A program made the position numbers and the translations under genes. 64,000 nt of DNA from Elephas maximus indicus (taxonomy: Eukaryota; Chordata; Mammalia; Proboscidea; Elephantidae): the NCBI RefSeq assembly GCF_024166365.1, contig NC_064835.1, forward strand, positions 61,484,607-61,548,606, written 5' to 3'. Under the pieces are notes generated by a model, which did no database searches, was not told where the DNA came from, and saw only the letters and a program-made list of their open reading frames with translations. Below are positions 12,740 to 24,830 of this stretch, piece after piece. The first letter of the stretch is position 1; every line of letters begins with the position of its first letter.

Positions 12740-13070
12740 AAAATTTATTGAAACAGACATTAACATTCTCATTTTACAAATGAGGAAACAGGCACCAGCC
12801 AAAACCAAACCCATTGCCATCGAGTCTGACTCATAGTGAACCTATAGGACAGAGTAGAACTGCTCCAGAGGGTTTCCAAGGAGCGCCTGGTGGATTTGAA
12901 CTGCTGACCTTCTAGGTTAGCAGCTGTAGCACTTAACCACTATGCCGCCAGGGTTTCCAAACAGAGGCACAGAGAGGTTAAGTAACCAGCCCAAGATCTC
13001 ACACAGCTTGTAAATAGTAGTTGGTATTTAAGCCCATGTCTATCAAATCCCAGCTCTCCCAACACTCTTG
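12740..13070 (+). repeat. MIR, interrupted by a SINE
   Basis: ATTTTACAAATGAGGAAAC and AGGCACAGAGAGGTTAAGT are the MIR core; split by the SINE at 12799-12960. Confidence 0.85.
12799..12960 (-). mobile_element. tRNA/RTE SINE (short type) inserted in a MIR
   Basis: Splits the MIR at 12740-13070. Flanking AAACAGGCAC and AAACAGAGGCAC look like a slightly diverged target-site duplication. Confidence 0.9.
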
Positions 13071-13377
13071 TACAAGTATCTTTGCACAGTTGTTCGACTA
13101 TTTCCTTAGGCTACATTATTAGAAGTGGGCGCATTGGGTCAAGAAGTTTGCACTTTTCAATGTTTCTTTAAAAACCAAAAAAAAAAAAAAAAGCCAAAAT
13201 TTGCATTATTTTACAATTCCATCAATGGGGCAGGAGAATTCCTGTTTCCCCACCTGAGAGATAACACTGAGTAGCAGCAAAATTTATTTTTCCCCAAGAT
13301 AATCAGCGAGATATGGTTTATCACTATTGCTTTAATTACAGTTCCGTATTTTTACTCATAAGCTTAGCGATCCTCTG

Positions 13378-13990
13378 GTGGATCCATTTACCTACTGCAG
13401 CGCGCAAAGGGATCCTCCAGCCCCCCTGCGCTGTTTCCTCTCCGCCGACAGAGGGCGCTCGCCGAGACGCGCCGCTCCTATGGTCCTGATCGACTTCCCA
13501 GGCATAGTGCGCGTGCGCATAGTCCGCCCCAGGTGTCCAACTTTGTGCCTGTTCGATGTCGCCTCGGTCGCGCTCGGCGCGCAGTTCTCAACCGAGGCCG
13601 GACTACGGGGAAGACGATAGTGTTCCCCGGACCCAGAGCTCCTCTAGGTCTCCGGGGTGAAAGGGTCTGGGGTGAACGTGGCGGGGTCGGGCGGCGAGTC
13701 GGACAGCCCAAGCGGGCGGGGCTGGCGGGGCGGGGCCGCAGAGTCCTGGGCGTCGGTCGCCGGTGGGGCTGGAGCCGGGCGCGCGGAGCCCCTGACAGGA
13801 CAGGTATGGAGGCGGCGACCCTGCCAACCGTCTCCTCCGCCGCTCCCTGTGTATTCGTGCGGTCCCGGCGGGGGGCTCGGCGCTGGCCTGGGGCACTCCA
13901 CGGAGCCCCGCGTGCGGGGCAGGGGCCGGCAGGGGTGGGCCGCGGCAGGGGTGGGTGCCCGCCCAGGTCTGGGGATTCCGCTTGAGTGTT
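13378..13990 (+). promoter_or_regulatory. DCTN1: CpG island, probable distal DCTN1 promoter
   Basis: A sharp change from AT-rich repeats to a CpG-dense GC-rich block begins near 13378 and fades near 13990. It holds a perfect NRF1-type palindrome (TGCGCGTGCGCA at 13508-13519; the reverse strand fits YGCGCAYGCGCR) followed at once by a GC-box-like CCGCCCC. There is no TATA box at a consistent place, as is usual for housekeeping CpG promoters. The distance to the DCTN1 poly(A) site (about 32 kb) is close to the recalled length of the longest human DCTN1 transcripts. Promoter function and direction are inferred. I see no divergent gene to the left. Confidence 0.75.
13530..13803 (+). other. DCTN1: probable non-coding first exon of DCTN1 (distal promoter)
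   Basis: Inside the CpG island, a consensus-like 5' splice site lies at 13803|13804 (GGACAG|gtatgg). The next strong downstream acceptor on this strand that fits the gene is at 26437 or, for a CAP-Gly start at the exon 2 Met, at 28171. The transcription start is not visible, so the left edge is a guess. No conserved coding sequence is recognised in the exon. Confidence 0.45.
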
Positions 13991-14847
13991 TGACCCCAGG
14001 CTGGTCCGACCTACCTGAGCTCTTCAGTGCTCTCCTGGGGTCAGTGACTGCGCCCCTGAGTTCCTCCGGGGTGCAAGGGCCCCCTTCTTTCCTGGGAACG
14101 TCCTAGGCATCTCTGATCTCATGGAGCCACAGGGTTCCTGTGGGCACATGATTGAAAAGTTTGTGTCAGATGGAACAAACAAACAAAAAAAAAGATTCAG
14201 TATTGGGAGCCTGGATGTGGGTTTGGTGTGTCTGTGCTTCCCACTCTTGGGATCCGCCTTAGCTGGCAGGATGACCCTTGAGAAGTCATCTTGCGCATCC
14301 CTCTTGTCTTCAGGCAGAAGAACCACAGCTCATGCACGCAGATGAGGGACTTTGCTGTTTGTAAAGAGTCAGTGATTTGGAAACTCAACCTCATTGATTG
14401 CAGTGAGGCGAGCAGACAAGCCCACACTGACCACTTACTAGTCTGCTCTGCTAAGGCACCGAGAGTCAGCAATGAGGTAGCTAGAGAGTGCCATTCTTCA
14501 CCTGGTGTACTGCCAAAGCCTGAGCCATAGGATGTTAAAAGAGGTAATGATTACCCTTTTTTTTTTTTTTTAAGGCATTTTGTGTGCCAATATGTTTGGA
14601 AAATTCATGGTTAAACAAAGTTTTCCTTACTGCAGAACATTTCAGAGCCGTCAGTATGCTAATGATATTTACCATGAATCTCCAACTGGGGATCTGGTAT
14701 GAAGAGTTTCCCAAATTTGACTGGGAAGTACTGTTTCCTGGGTACCACGGTTTAACATCTGTTAAATCTGTTTAACATCTGGAAGAGTCTGGGAAATGCA
14801 TTTCCAGAATTAGAAACTCATAGTTTGGAAGTGGCAGTGTAGACCAG

Positions 14848-14985
14848 TGCTTTTTGAATTTTAATGGTGCATACACCTGAGGATCTTGTTAAAATGCAGA
14901 TTCAGATAGTGTCTGCATTTCAACAAGTGCCCAGGTGATGCTGATGCTGCTGGTCCTTGCCCCACACTTTGAGCAGCGAGGGTGT
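14848..14985 (+). repeat. MER5A DNA transposon remnant
   Basis: Contains GGTGATGCTGATGCTGCTGG and flanking MER5A consensus sequence; non-autonomous hAT-type element. Confidence 0.85.
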
Positions 14986-15235
14986 GGATCACTGGGTTGA
15001 GAATTAGAGACCATGGTCTTTGTCCTCCTCTCCAGAACAAACTGTGTTGCCTTGGGCGAGGCACTTCACCTGTGCAGTCCTTTAAAATAGGAGACTGGAC
15101 TAGAGTATCGCTAAGGTTCCTTTCAGATCTAAAATGCCGTGATTCTAGTTCAATCAAGTTGCATTCCATCTACAGTATCCTTGCCAAATGGCTAATTTGG
15201 GCTTGAACATTTCAAGTAATGGGGAGCTTAATACG

Positions 15236-15393
15236 TATAAACCTGTTGTTGTTGAGTTGATTCCAGCTCATAGTGACCCTATAGGACAGGGTAAAACTGC
15301 CCCATGGGGTTTCCAAGGAGCTGCTCATGGATTCAAACTGCCAACCTTCTGGTTAGTAGCTGAACTCTTAACCACTCTGCCACCAGGGCTCCT
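15236..15393 (-). mobile_element. tRNA/RTE SINE (short type)
   Basis: Reverse copy ending CACTCTGCCACCAGGGCTCC. In the 5'-UTR intron. Confidence 0.9.
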
Positions 15394-16087
15394 ATAAGGC
15401 AACCCATTTCATCTTGGGATAACTCAGTAAGGAAGTTCTTCATGTTGCTGAAATCTCCCTGCAGCTTCCCTCCTGTTGGTCCTAGGTTATTAGAATCACA
15501 CAGAAAACAAAGTGTAGTCCCTCTCTAAAAAGTAGCCTCTTAAAGTATTAGAAGATAGCTCTTCCTAGCAAGTTTTCTCCAAACTGAATTGCCCTTGATT
15601 CTACCGTGATGTACCAAATTCCTCCCTTTTGAATTTAGTTCTTGTTCTACAGAGAGTGTAGTGGGTTTTTAGCTGGACTTGAAGGGTGGTTGGGGCTTGC
15701 ATGACTAGGGAAGGCACCTTGAGCAGCTGACAGTGGTACAGAGGTGAGACTGCATATTTCAGACCCAGGAGTGTTTGATTAAAGTAGCTGAGGGAAAGGC
15801 GTCCTGTAGTAGAGGAGTAAAAAGGTAAGCTTGGCGTCACAATGTGGAGGGACTTGTTGGACAGCACACAGTTGAATGCTCACTGCATGCTAGGCATTAG
15901 GTGCATATCAGGAGTTGGGCACTTATTTTGTAAGAAATGGTGTGTCAGTGAAAGGTTTAGAGCAGGTGATTATATGGGCAAACTGGCTATATATTTGTCT
16001 TCCTGTGATATATTTTATGGCTGGAAGTGGGGAAGGGAGAGGGCAGGGATCCCGATATGCTTCATATGTCAGTTATAGGTGACTTAC

Positions 16088-16196
16088 CCAGACCCAGTGC
16101 CCTCGAGTCAATTCCGACTCATAGCGACCCTATAGGATGGAGTAGAACTGCCCCATAGAGTTTCCAAGGAGCGCCTGGCAGATTCGAACTGCCGAC
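16088..16196 (-). mobile_element. tRNA/RTE SINE, head missing
   Basis: Tail and middle only, ending AGATTCGAACTGCCGAC. The tRNA-like head is lost. Confidence 0.85.
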
Positions 16197-16255
16197 TAAA
16201 TAGATGACTTAGGTTGGTGATAATAATGCCTTTCCACTCCCATAAAGATTATAGC

Positions 16256-16342
16256 CTAGAAAACCCTATGGGGAAGTTCTACTCTATCACATGGTCTCTG
16301 AGTGGAAATTGACTCTACGGCACCTGACAGTAACAACATATA
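16256..16342 (+). mobile_element. tRNA/RTE SINE or RTE tail fragment
   Basis: From AAACCCTATGGGGAAGTTCTAC to GGCACCTGACAGTAACAAC; only the 3' part is present. Confidence 0.7.
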
Positions 16343-16349
16343 TGTGTGT

Positions 16350-16505
16350 AACGCTTCGCAGATTACAGAACTTTTCACAGGTGTGATCTTGTTTGATTTA
16401 ATCATCCTGTGAGGTAGGCAGAACAGCTGTTACCCAGCTCTACAGATGATGAATCAAAGAGGGTGAGTGGTTTGCCTTAACTTTCTCAAAGCTATTAAAT
16501 GGCAG
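16350..16505 (+). repeat. MIR
   Basis: Diverged MIR core (CATCCTGTGAGGTAGGCAG, then CTACAGATGATGAATC). Confidence 0.7.
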
Positions 16506-16872
16506 GCCACAGTGATGACAGTCATAATGGAGGAGAAAGGAAGGGTGAAGGAGGCAATTTTAAGGAAGAAGTGATAAGTTGGGCCTGACTGTATATGAGG
16601 GTACGAAGGAGAAGTTGCTAGGGAGGAGTCAAAGTAGTTGGAAGAATCATAATACCATTGACAACTGTCACTCTGGGTTTTACTCTACCAGCTCTATCGT
16701 TAGTGACTGCCTGGAGTTATGGGTTGGGAGGGGTTGCAGTAGAGGATTTCTAGGTTGCCTGTCCTGTTCACAGCTGCTGGGTGGTGCTGTGGGGATGTGG
16801 GTTGTCTGTCCCATGCCAGGGGAAAATGAGAAGTGGGTCGTCTGTGCCTCTGAGGAGGCCAAGTGCCATCCT

Positions 16873-17250
16873 CTTGTTTTTAGTTGCTGTCAAATTGATT
16901 CTGACTCATGGTGACTCCATATGTTAACAGAACTGCTCCATAGGGTTTTCTTGGCTGTATTTTTAATGGAAAATACCCCTGGTGGCGTAGTGGTTAAGCA
17001 CGCTTGGCTGCTAACCCAAAGGTCGGCAGTTCGAACCCACCAGCCACTCTGCAGGAGAAAGATGTGGCAGTCTGCTTCCGTAAAAATTACAACCTTGGAA
17101 ACCCTGCGGGGGCAATTCTACTGTGTCCTGTAGGGTGGCTATGAGTCAGAGTCGACTTGACAGCAGTGGGTTTTTTTTGAATCTTAATGGAAACACATCA
17201 CCAGGCCTATCTTCTGCGGTACTGCTGGGTAGTTTTGAATCACTAACCAT
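16873..17250 (-). mobile_element. older tRNA/RTE SINE split by a younger one
   Basis: Outer parts 16873-16972 and 17184-17250 belong to a diverged reverse-strand SINE interrupted by the SINE at 16973-17183. Confidence 0.82.
16973..17183 (+). mobile_element. tRNA/RTE SINE (long type), nested, with duplication
   Basis: Flanked by TTAATGGAAA at 16963-16972 and 17184-17193. Head GGTGGCGTAGTGGTTAAGC (A box), GCAGTTCGAACCC (B box), then the long-type insert GAGAAAGATGTGGCAGTC. Confidence 0.95.
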
Positions 17251-18340
17251 CACCACCTAAGACCCCTCGCTATCCTGGAGACTCTGAATTTGGCTTTATA
17301 CCACTGCCGTTTTGAAGTTCAGGCTGGTACAATTGCCCCTGTACCAAGTGACCAGCCTGGCCTCCTCAAGCTCCTTCATGCCTCCTAAAGGCCTTACTGC
17401 AGCAGAGACTAGGTCCTTGATACCCCGAAAGCCCTACTGAAGCAGTTTCCCCAGAAGAGCTGCACTTCACCTAGAGCTGAGAGGTCTCTCTGTGGTCCTT
17501 TTACTCTGGAAGGATAAGGGCTTGAGAGATGATATCAATACCAAATTGCGTAGGAGCCGAGGCTGTCCTGTGCTTTTTAGGTTCTCAGGCCCCTATCTGA
17601 GGAGGAAAGACCCGCATCTGCTGGGGTTGGGATTGGCCATTAATTTCCCCCATGGTGGTGGTCTTTAAGTATGGAGCTACTTTCTGAGACACTGTCAGCC
17701 CATTTCTATCCCTAGAGCCTGAGGTTGAGTGTCTTCTCTGTGCAAAGCACGTGTTAAGTGTTTAGGGTACTGAGATGCATTAAAAACTTTCTGCCCTGGA
17801 GGAATTCACTCTGGGATAAAGGAAACTATTTTAAACAAAACATGGTATTGTAACGTACAAAATACTTTGTTAGGGCAGAGCATGACTAGCTCTCCATAGA
17901 AAAATCAGGGGAATCTTCTGGAAAGAGGTGATAATTGAGCTGAGCCTTGAAGGATGGCCCTCGAGGTGTCTGCAAAATTTGCAGAGGCATAAGGGGTAAG
18001 GTAAATAGATCCAAGTGGCCGGAATATAAGAGAACTTTGGGATCGAGGAGAGGTAATTGATGATGCTGGACTGGTAATGAGGCCAGGTTTTAAATGGCCT
18101 TTACTGCTGTGCTAGAAGGTTCAATTTTGTGGCAGGGAAGTTTTTAAGTAGGAAGGTGACATGATTGTGTTTTGGGATACCGACTGTGAAAGTAGACTAA
18201 AGAAGGACATTAGGGTCAGGGAGATCAGCAGACTCTTGTAATAGTGGGTTAAGCCTGACCTCAAGTTTATGTCAGTGGGATGGAGAGATGAATCGAAGAG
18301 AGATTTTAGAGATAGAATTAACCTGACTTAGTGACTAACT

Positions 18341-18500
18341 GAAAACCCTTGTGGCGTAGCAGTTAAGTGCTACAACTGCTAACCATAAAGGTTGGCAGTT
18401 TGAATCCACCAGGTGCTCCTTGGAAACTGTGGGGCAGTTCTACTCTGTCCTATAGGATTGCTATGAGTCAGAATCGACCCAATGGCAATGTTTTTTTTTG
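18341..18500 (+). mobile_element. tRNA/RTE SINE (short type)
   Basis: From GAAAACCCTTGTGGCGTAG to a T-run after GACCCAATGGCAATG. Confidence 0.9.
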
Positions 18501-19431
18501 TTGTTGTTCTTGGGCAATGACGGTTGAAAACAGAGAGGGAATTGTTGGGGATGACTCTGTCTTCTGTTTTGGGTGGATGGTGGTGCCAGTTGAAAAGAGG
18601 GACATTTTTCAGGGGGAAGATACCAAGTTTGTTTTGGGTCATGTTGAACTTGAGGTGTCTGTGGCACATGGCAGACAGATGGAGGTGTGGGACTGAGGGT
18701 CAGAAGGGAGTCTTGCCTAGGGTCAGTGGGTGTAGGTGGTGGTTGAAGCTGCCGGAATAGATGAGTTCCCCCAGCTGTACTTACAGAAGACCACAGGGGA
18801 CAGGAGATGAGAAGGATTGGTGCACAAGGTAAGGGAGGATGTTATCCAGGAAACTAGGAGAGGAGAAAACTCCAGGAGGAGAATCAGCACCCTCTTAGCT
18901 GCAGGGGAATCAAATAAGATGAGTTTGGAAAATGCCACCTGAGACTGACTGGGCAGTTACGAGATTGTGTCACAAGGATTTTTTTACTTTTTTAGTGCAG
19001 GCGGCTTCAGTGGAGTGGTAAGACCGAGTGGCTAGGAAGTGAGCAAGTGAAGACAAGCGCATGTACCCGCTTTTGAGCAGCTTGGGGAGGGGGTACAGGG
19101 ACTAGGACAGAAGAGGCCTGAGCGTGGTTATTGGATGATGTGTGAGAGCCAGTAGAGAGGGTACAATTGAAGGCACAAGGAAAAGGTGATTGCTAAATCA
19201 GGTCCTCATAGGAGGGTGGTGGGTTGGCCTTGAGAAGAAGGGGACACTGTCTCCTCTGAAGTAGGAAGAAGGAGACAGTGGCAGATGCAGGTCTATCTAA
19301 ATTTGCAAAGAAATTCTTATCTAATAGGCTCGGTTTTCTTTCTCCACAAGGTTATCTACTGAGGGGTGGGGGCGTGGGCATGGGCATGGGCAGGGACAGG
19401 GTTGTGAAAGTGGTCATGGGAATTTGGAACA

Positions 19432-19598
19432 GCTATCCTTGGCGTAGTGGTTAAGTGCTACAACTGCTAACCAAGAGGTCAGCAGTTCAAAACCGCCAGG
19501 CACTCCTTGGAAACTCTAGGCGGGCAGTTCTGTTCTGTCCTATAGGGTCGCTATGAGTCGGAATCAACTTGATGGCAGTGGCTTTGGTTTTTTGGTTT
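19432..19598 (+). mobile_element. tRNA/RTE SINE (short type)
   Basis: Head TTGGCGTAGTGGTTAAGTGC, tail CGGAATCAACTTGATGGCAG. Confidence 0.9.
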
Positions 19599-19689
19599 TA
19601 TCCTGAGGAAAGCGAAAGAGAAGCTCCCAGAGTGTGGAGTAGCCATCTGAAGTGAAATCTTGCGTGTAGGCTTTTCCTTCCTCCTCATA

Positions 19690-19845
19690 CGGCTAACGTA
19701 GATTGAGCACCTCATAGTAGGCACTATTCTAAGTGCTTTTTTCCCCCACAGGATTTTTACAACAACCCCGCTAGAAAGGTAGTGTTACTGCCCCTGTTTT
19801 GCAGAAGAGGAAACTGAGGCATGCAGGCTTACTTAGGCTTGGTAG
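19690..19845 (+). repeat. MIR
   Basis: TTGCAGAAGAGGAAACTGAGGC and a preceding TGAGCACCTCATAGTAGGCAC. Confidence 0.8.
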
Positions 19846-21429
19846 TACTTCCGTTTGATGAATCTCTTACCTCTCCAGGAATGCCATTCCTCCCCCAGAG
19901 GCATCAGAGGAGGCAGAAATTTAATCCCAACTCCCAGTTTCCTTAAAGGACTGGATTCTAGGGCTGCTAAGAAGGGGGTCTCACCATGCCAGTCGGTGGG
20001 CCTGTTAATGGCATGGGTGGGCAGGGCAGTGGGGTCAGTGTTGCTACCAGCTTTTTGCAACTACTAGGGGACTCTGAAGCCCTTGAGTGATCTCCCAGCA
20101 CCCTAACTAAGAAGACAATTGACTAGTGGTGATTTGTCAGGTTCTGCAGGCTGAGGCTGTGCCGCCTGAGACGAGAGACCTTGTTCCCATCCCCACCCCC
20201 TGGGAAGAGAGAGTTTTTTTCTGCTACTCGATTATGAGACTAGGCAGACCTTATGTAACATAATCATAATTGCTATTAACACTCATCTTTTGTGTTGTCC
20301 CGGTTGGTGTGATAGGTAGAATTTGCAGGTATTGTACATACCTGATTTTAGTGAAAGGGGAGAGTGATGGGATGGAGTGGATGGAAGGGAAACGGACTTA
20401 CCTTTTCCTGCTGCAGCCACTGGAGCATCATCTCTGTGTCCTTCCTCTGGAGGTTGCCATGGATACGCCTTTGCGTGGTGGCTTAAGGAGATTGATTTCC
20501 ATTATGATCAGATGATGACGTGTGTTTAAGAAGAGAAAAGACAGAATGCTGTGCTTCTGGGAAGTGGCTGGTGAGCTGCCCAAAAGGCAGAGCCAGCAGA
20601 GCCGAGGTGGCTGTGGCTTTGTTGGCTGCTTTGGCTTTTGCCGAAGTTGTGAAATGGTGCATCCTTCTCTTTAGAGCGCAGACTCGGGGTTCTCTGTCTG
20701 CAGGGTCCTAGTGCCAGCGTTTGCTGATAGATTCAAGGGTAGGAACCAGCAGAACTTCCAGCAGGCTGTTAAGTGGGACTCCTGACAGCACTGAGAGGGG
20801 CGCAGTTCTTGAGCACAGGGCTGCGTGCTCATTGACTCCCTGCAAAAGTGCTTTTATGGAGGGGGAGGGTATGGGAGACATACTATGCACCTTCCCTTCC
20901 TGGCTTTTAGAGTTCTGGGCCCTTTGTGGGTAGGCCTGGAAGTCACTGGGTGTTTCAGGGACAGGGGCATGCTCACTGTCTCTGTCAAAGAGAGCCTTAG
21001 ATTGTGTTCAGACTGGGAGTGGGCTGCAGACATTTCTGGGAATGATGAGATGCTGACGATGTGGAAGACATCCATTTAGGGTCTAGGTCCTATCTGTATG
21101 GGATTTGTAAGGCAGGTGCAGTAGTAGGACCTAGGAACAAAAGGCTCTGGTATGTTTTCTGTCTGGATTCCTGTGGGTGTGTGGAGCCCATAGGAAGCCT
21201 TCCAGCTGGATAGCCTTCTAACCTCCCAGTTCCCATTCTGCACTCAGTAAGCAGACTCTCCTTTCCTGACTCCCGAGGGGCTTAACTTCCAAACTTGTCC
21301 CTTTCCTACTAGTGCTTTCAAAGATGTGCAACCTTGCCTTAGTGTTAAGAAAACCTGGATCTTGCCATACCCTCTAATTTAAACTGTTTGTATTTCTTTT
21401 CATCTCTTTGCAACCAAACTACCCTATTC

Positions 21430-21637
21430 CCAGTGCCTGTTGCTGGGTGCCATTGAGTTGATTTTGACTCATAGCAATCCCACATGATAGAGTAGAACTG
21501 CCCCATTGGGTTTCCTAGACTGTAATCTTTCTGGGAGCAGATCAACAGGTCTTTTCTCCCAGAGCTGCTGGGTGGGTTTGAATTGTCAACCTTTCAGTTA
21601 GCAGCTGAGTGCTTAACTGATGTGCCACCTTGGCTCC
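21430..21637 (-). mobile_element. tRNA/RTE SINE (long type)
   Basis: 208 bp including the long-type middle (GACTGTAATCTTTCTGGGAG). In the 5'-UTR intron. Confidence 0.88.
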
Positions 21638-22179
21638 TTTACCCAGTGCCTAATGCTGTTTAATTCAAGCATGTAGACTCAGCTGTCAGCCTGCCTGGGT
21701 TCTAAACCAGCCACTGTAGGAGAGGGATAAGGAAAAGCAGACAGTTGTGACCCCAGGATCAAGGCTCAGTGGGGTGAGACAAGGGAAGGATCAAAGGATG
21801 CTTGTGTGCCAGTCAGAACAAGGTGGAAAAGGTGCTGGCTGGGTGCTGTTCCTTCTCAGTTCCTCCTTAACTCCCAACAGTCTACTCATTTCCTTGTCAT
21901 TGTCTGGAATTTTCTCCAAGACCATTGGTAACCTGTTTACTAGACACGGATTCTCCACTCCCCCATTCCCATTTTTCTAGACATTTTGGCAGTATTTAAT
22001 CTCATTAAAATTTGTTTCATTAAAGTATCATTAAAGGAGTGTCTGTTTCCTCCCTTACTGAGGGAACAAGTAACACAGGATTGTCTGATGTAACCCGGGC
22101 TGGGGCCTAGGTGTGCTGTGGAAGGAATATCCACCTGTACGTTAGTCCAATGTGCCCCCTGCCATTTTCTGGCCATGAG

Positions 22180-22320
22180 ACCTGGGCAAGTCATTTAGCT
22201 TCTGAGACTCAATTCCATTACCTGTAAAGTGGAGATAATGGAATCTATGTTTTCTGTGTCACAGTTTCATTTTCAGAGGAGGTTGTGAATTAAATATGTT
22301 AGCGTACACAGTTAAATTTG
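22180..22320 (-). repeat. MIR
   Basis: TGGGCAAGTCATTTAGCTTC followed by CATTACCTGTAAAGTGGAG, the reverse-oriented MIR end. Confidence 0.75.
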
Positions 22321-22569
22321 CCCCAGAGATGGCCCTAAAAACAGGACTTCTTTTTCTCTCTCCTAACATAGTCAGTTTCCCTTTCCATTTTTTCTCCAAG
22401 TCTGTCAGTACTTTCAATCATTATTCTCCCATTCCCCAGGCTTGAAAACTCCAAGTGTAGTCATTTATTTATTCACTCATTTACATATTTGCTCGTTTAG
22501 TCATCTGTTAATTCATCCAGGAAACATTTGAGTTCCTACTGTGTGCAAGTCATCATTGCTGTACCCTCT

Positions 22570-22805
22570 CAATAATGGTGAAGGCGATACTTACCATTTG
22601 ATGAGCACATAATCTGTGCCAGGCACTGTGCTATGCTTTACTTAAATCTTATTTAATCCTCACAACATCCTCATGAGGTAGGCATTATGTCCCCCTTTCT
22701 GCAGGTGACGTAACTGGGGCTGAGGAAGTTAAATATCTTGCCCAGGGTTAGACAGATGAGATAGAGGTACCAACACCTGTATCCAAGCCTGCCTGTCCCT
22801 GGAGC
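22570..22805 (+). repeat. MIR
   Basis: TGTGCCAGGCACTGTGCTATG, AATCCTCACAACATCCTCATG; nearly full length. Confidence 0.88.
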
Positions 22806-23530
22806 CCATGATCCTACCTGCGGGCATGCTGCCTTATCAGAGGGCCTTTTCAGTGCTTTTTTTTGTACCATCTCTGAAGAGGCCCCATTCCTTTGCTTGC
22901 TCTCTTTCTCTCATGGCCCTGGTTCAGACCCTCCTCACCCTCTGCTGCCTGTTCAGCAGCCTTCGTGCTGTTAGCCCTGCCTTGGTGAAGTTGCTCTTGC
23001 CTCCACACCATTCTGCACATGCCACCAGTTTGATCTTCCTGAAACAGCTTTCCCTATGCTGGTCTTGCTCAGGAACCAGACTGGCTTCCTGTTATTGGAT
23101 CAAGTCCATCTACTCGTGATGTTAAAGTTCCTGCCTGTCCATACTTGCATTCTAGTACATCTCAAGATGAATGTTTATTTATTCAATAAATATTTGACTC
23201 CAGGAGCTAAGTGCCGTGGGATCATAAAGAGGAAAAATCATGGGTTCTGGCTTCGGAGGCGTATAGTTTGGTAGAAGAACTCATCTAGAATTCTTTACTT
23301 CAGCCAAATAAGGCTTCTTTAATATTCCCTAGTCAAGGAAAGTTATTTCTGTCTCTAGTCATATAGTGTTCACAAGTTACAGTGTTTCTTGGGTTTTTCC
23401 TCTCCACATACCCAAAAAACAGCCTGTAATTGAGAACACCATCAGGTACTCCTTTTCTTTCTAGCTTACCTTTTTCCTGTCTATAACTTCTTATTTATTG
23501 TCTAGATATTTTAAGACTTACATAACATCT

Positions 23531-23903
23531 TGATGCCTTTGAATTATGGTGTTGGTGAAGCATATTGAACATACCAGGGACTGCCAAAAGAACGAACAAA
23601 TCTGTCTTGGAAGAAATATAGCCAGAGTGCTCCTTGGAAGCAAGGATGGCGAGACTTTGTCTCACATACTTTGGGCATGCTATCAGGAGAGACCAGTCCC
23701 TGGAGAAGGACATCATGCTTGGTAAGGTAGGTCAGTAAAAAAGTGAAGACTCTTGACGAGATGAATTGACACAGTGGCTGCAACAATGGGCTTAAACATA
23801 GCAACAGTGAGAATGGTGCAGGACTGGGCAGTGTTTCGTTCTGTAGTACATAGGGTTGCTATGAGTCGGAACTGACTTGACGGCACCTAACAACACCACC
23901 ACC
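23531..23903 (+). mobile_element. RTE-type LINE 3' end fragment
   Basis: The last 370 bp of the RTE family, ending GACGGCACCTAACAACACC. It sits in the DCTN1 5'-UTR intron. Only the C-terminal segment of the former ORF remains. Confidence 0.9.
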
Positions 23904-23939
23904 TCAGGCAATTTTCCTTTGCACTTCTACAGCTTCTAT

Positions 23940-24050
23940 ACTTTTTATGAAGCACTTATATGTGCTTTATCTTACTTCAGCCTCATAACACTAATGTAGA
24001 GATGGCAAATATTATTCCCATTTTATAGGAAAGGAAACAGCCTCTAAGAC
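23940..24050 (+). repeat. MIR fragment
   Basis: CCCATTTTATAGGAAAGGAAAC preceded by GAAGCACTTATATGTGC. Confidence 0.7.
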
Positions 24051-24373
24051 TGTATATACCTGTGACTGTATCTACCTGGTCTCTGTAGTCAGTGAGCTGT
24101 GAGACTGTTCTCAGTTCTGAGCTCTTTTGAATCTTTGAGGATGGTGTTGTCTAGAGGCAGAGCATGGCCATGGAAGTGTGGTGGCATGTGTGGTAACAGT
24201 GAGGGAGGGTAGAAAGCGCAGAGGGCTCCAGGGCAGGCTTCGCTTCCAGGTTCGGCCCCCCTCCTTACCTTCTGTGCAACTTCAGGGAAGTTGTGCAGTT
24301 CTATCAGCGTCGGTTTCCTCGTCAGCATTATCATATGTCCACATGTGATGAGGGTGACAGTAATGTTGCTATT

Positions 24374-24567
24374 CCAAACCAGTTGGTGTCGAGTCAATTC
24401 TGACTCATAGCGACCTTATAGGACAGAGTAGAACTGCCCCAAAGGGTTTCCAAGGCTGTAATCTTTACAGAAGCAAACTGTAAACTGCAGAGTGGCTGGT
24501 GGGTTCGAACCACCAAACTTTGGTTAGCAGCTGAGCACTAAACCACTGTGTTACCAGGGCTTCTTAG
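24374..24567 (-). mobile_element. tRNA/RTE SINE (long type) with 10-bp duplication
   Basis: Flanked by TGTTGCTATT at 24364-24373 and 24568-24577. Inserted at the edge of a MIR (24578-24830). Confidence 0.94.
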
Positions 24568-24577
24568 TGTTGCTATT

Positions 24578-24830
24578 AACCTAACTTTTATTGAGCACTT
24601 AACTAAATACAAGGCACTATCCTAAGTGTTTTAAATGGATTATCTCAGTTAATCCTCGTAACAGCTCTCTGAGATACGTTCTTAGATTGCTCGCAATTGA
24701 CAGCTGAGGAAACTGCGGCACAGAGATGTTCTATAACTAGACCAAGTTGATGTAGCCAGCAAGTGGTGAAGCCAAGAATGAACATAAGCAGCCTGACTCC
24801 AGAGCTGACACCCTTAATCATGCACTATAA
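24578..24830 (+). repeat. MIR
   Basis: TTATTGAGCACTTAACTAAATAC to CCTGACTCCAGAGCTGAC; full-length type. Confidence 0.85.

Noticed and set aside
1-13377. An upstream neighbour gene (C2orf81 in human order)
   Set aside because: No conserved coding exon is visible among the repeats.
13533-13985. 150-codon open frame in the CpG island
   Set aside because: Open frames are expected in GC-rich DNA. Arg/Gly-rich with no recognised similarity, and it runs across the predicted donor.
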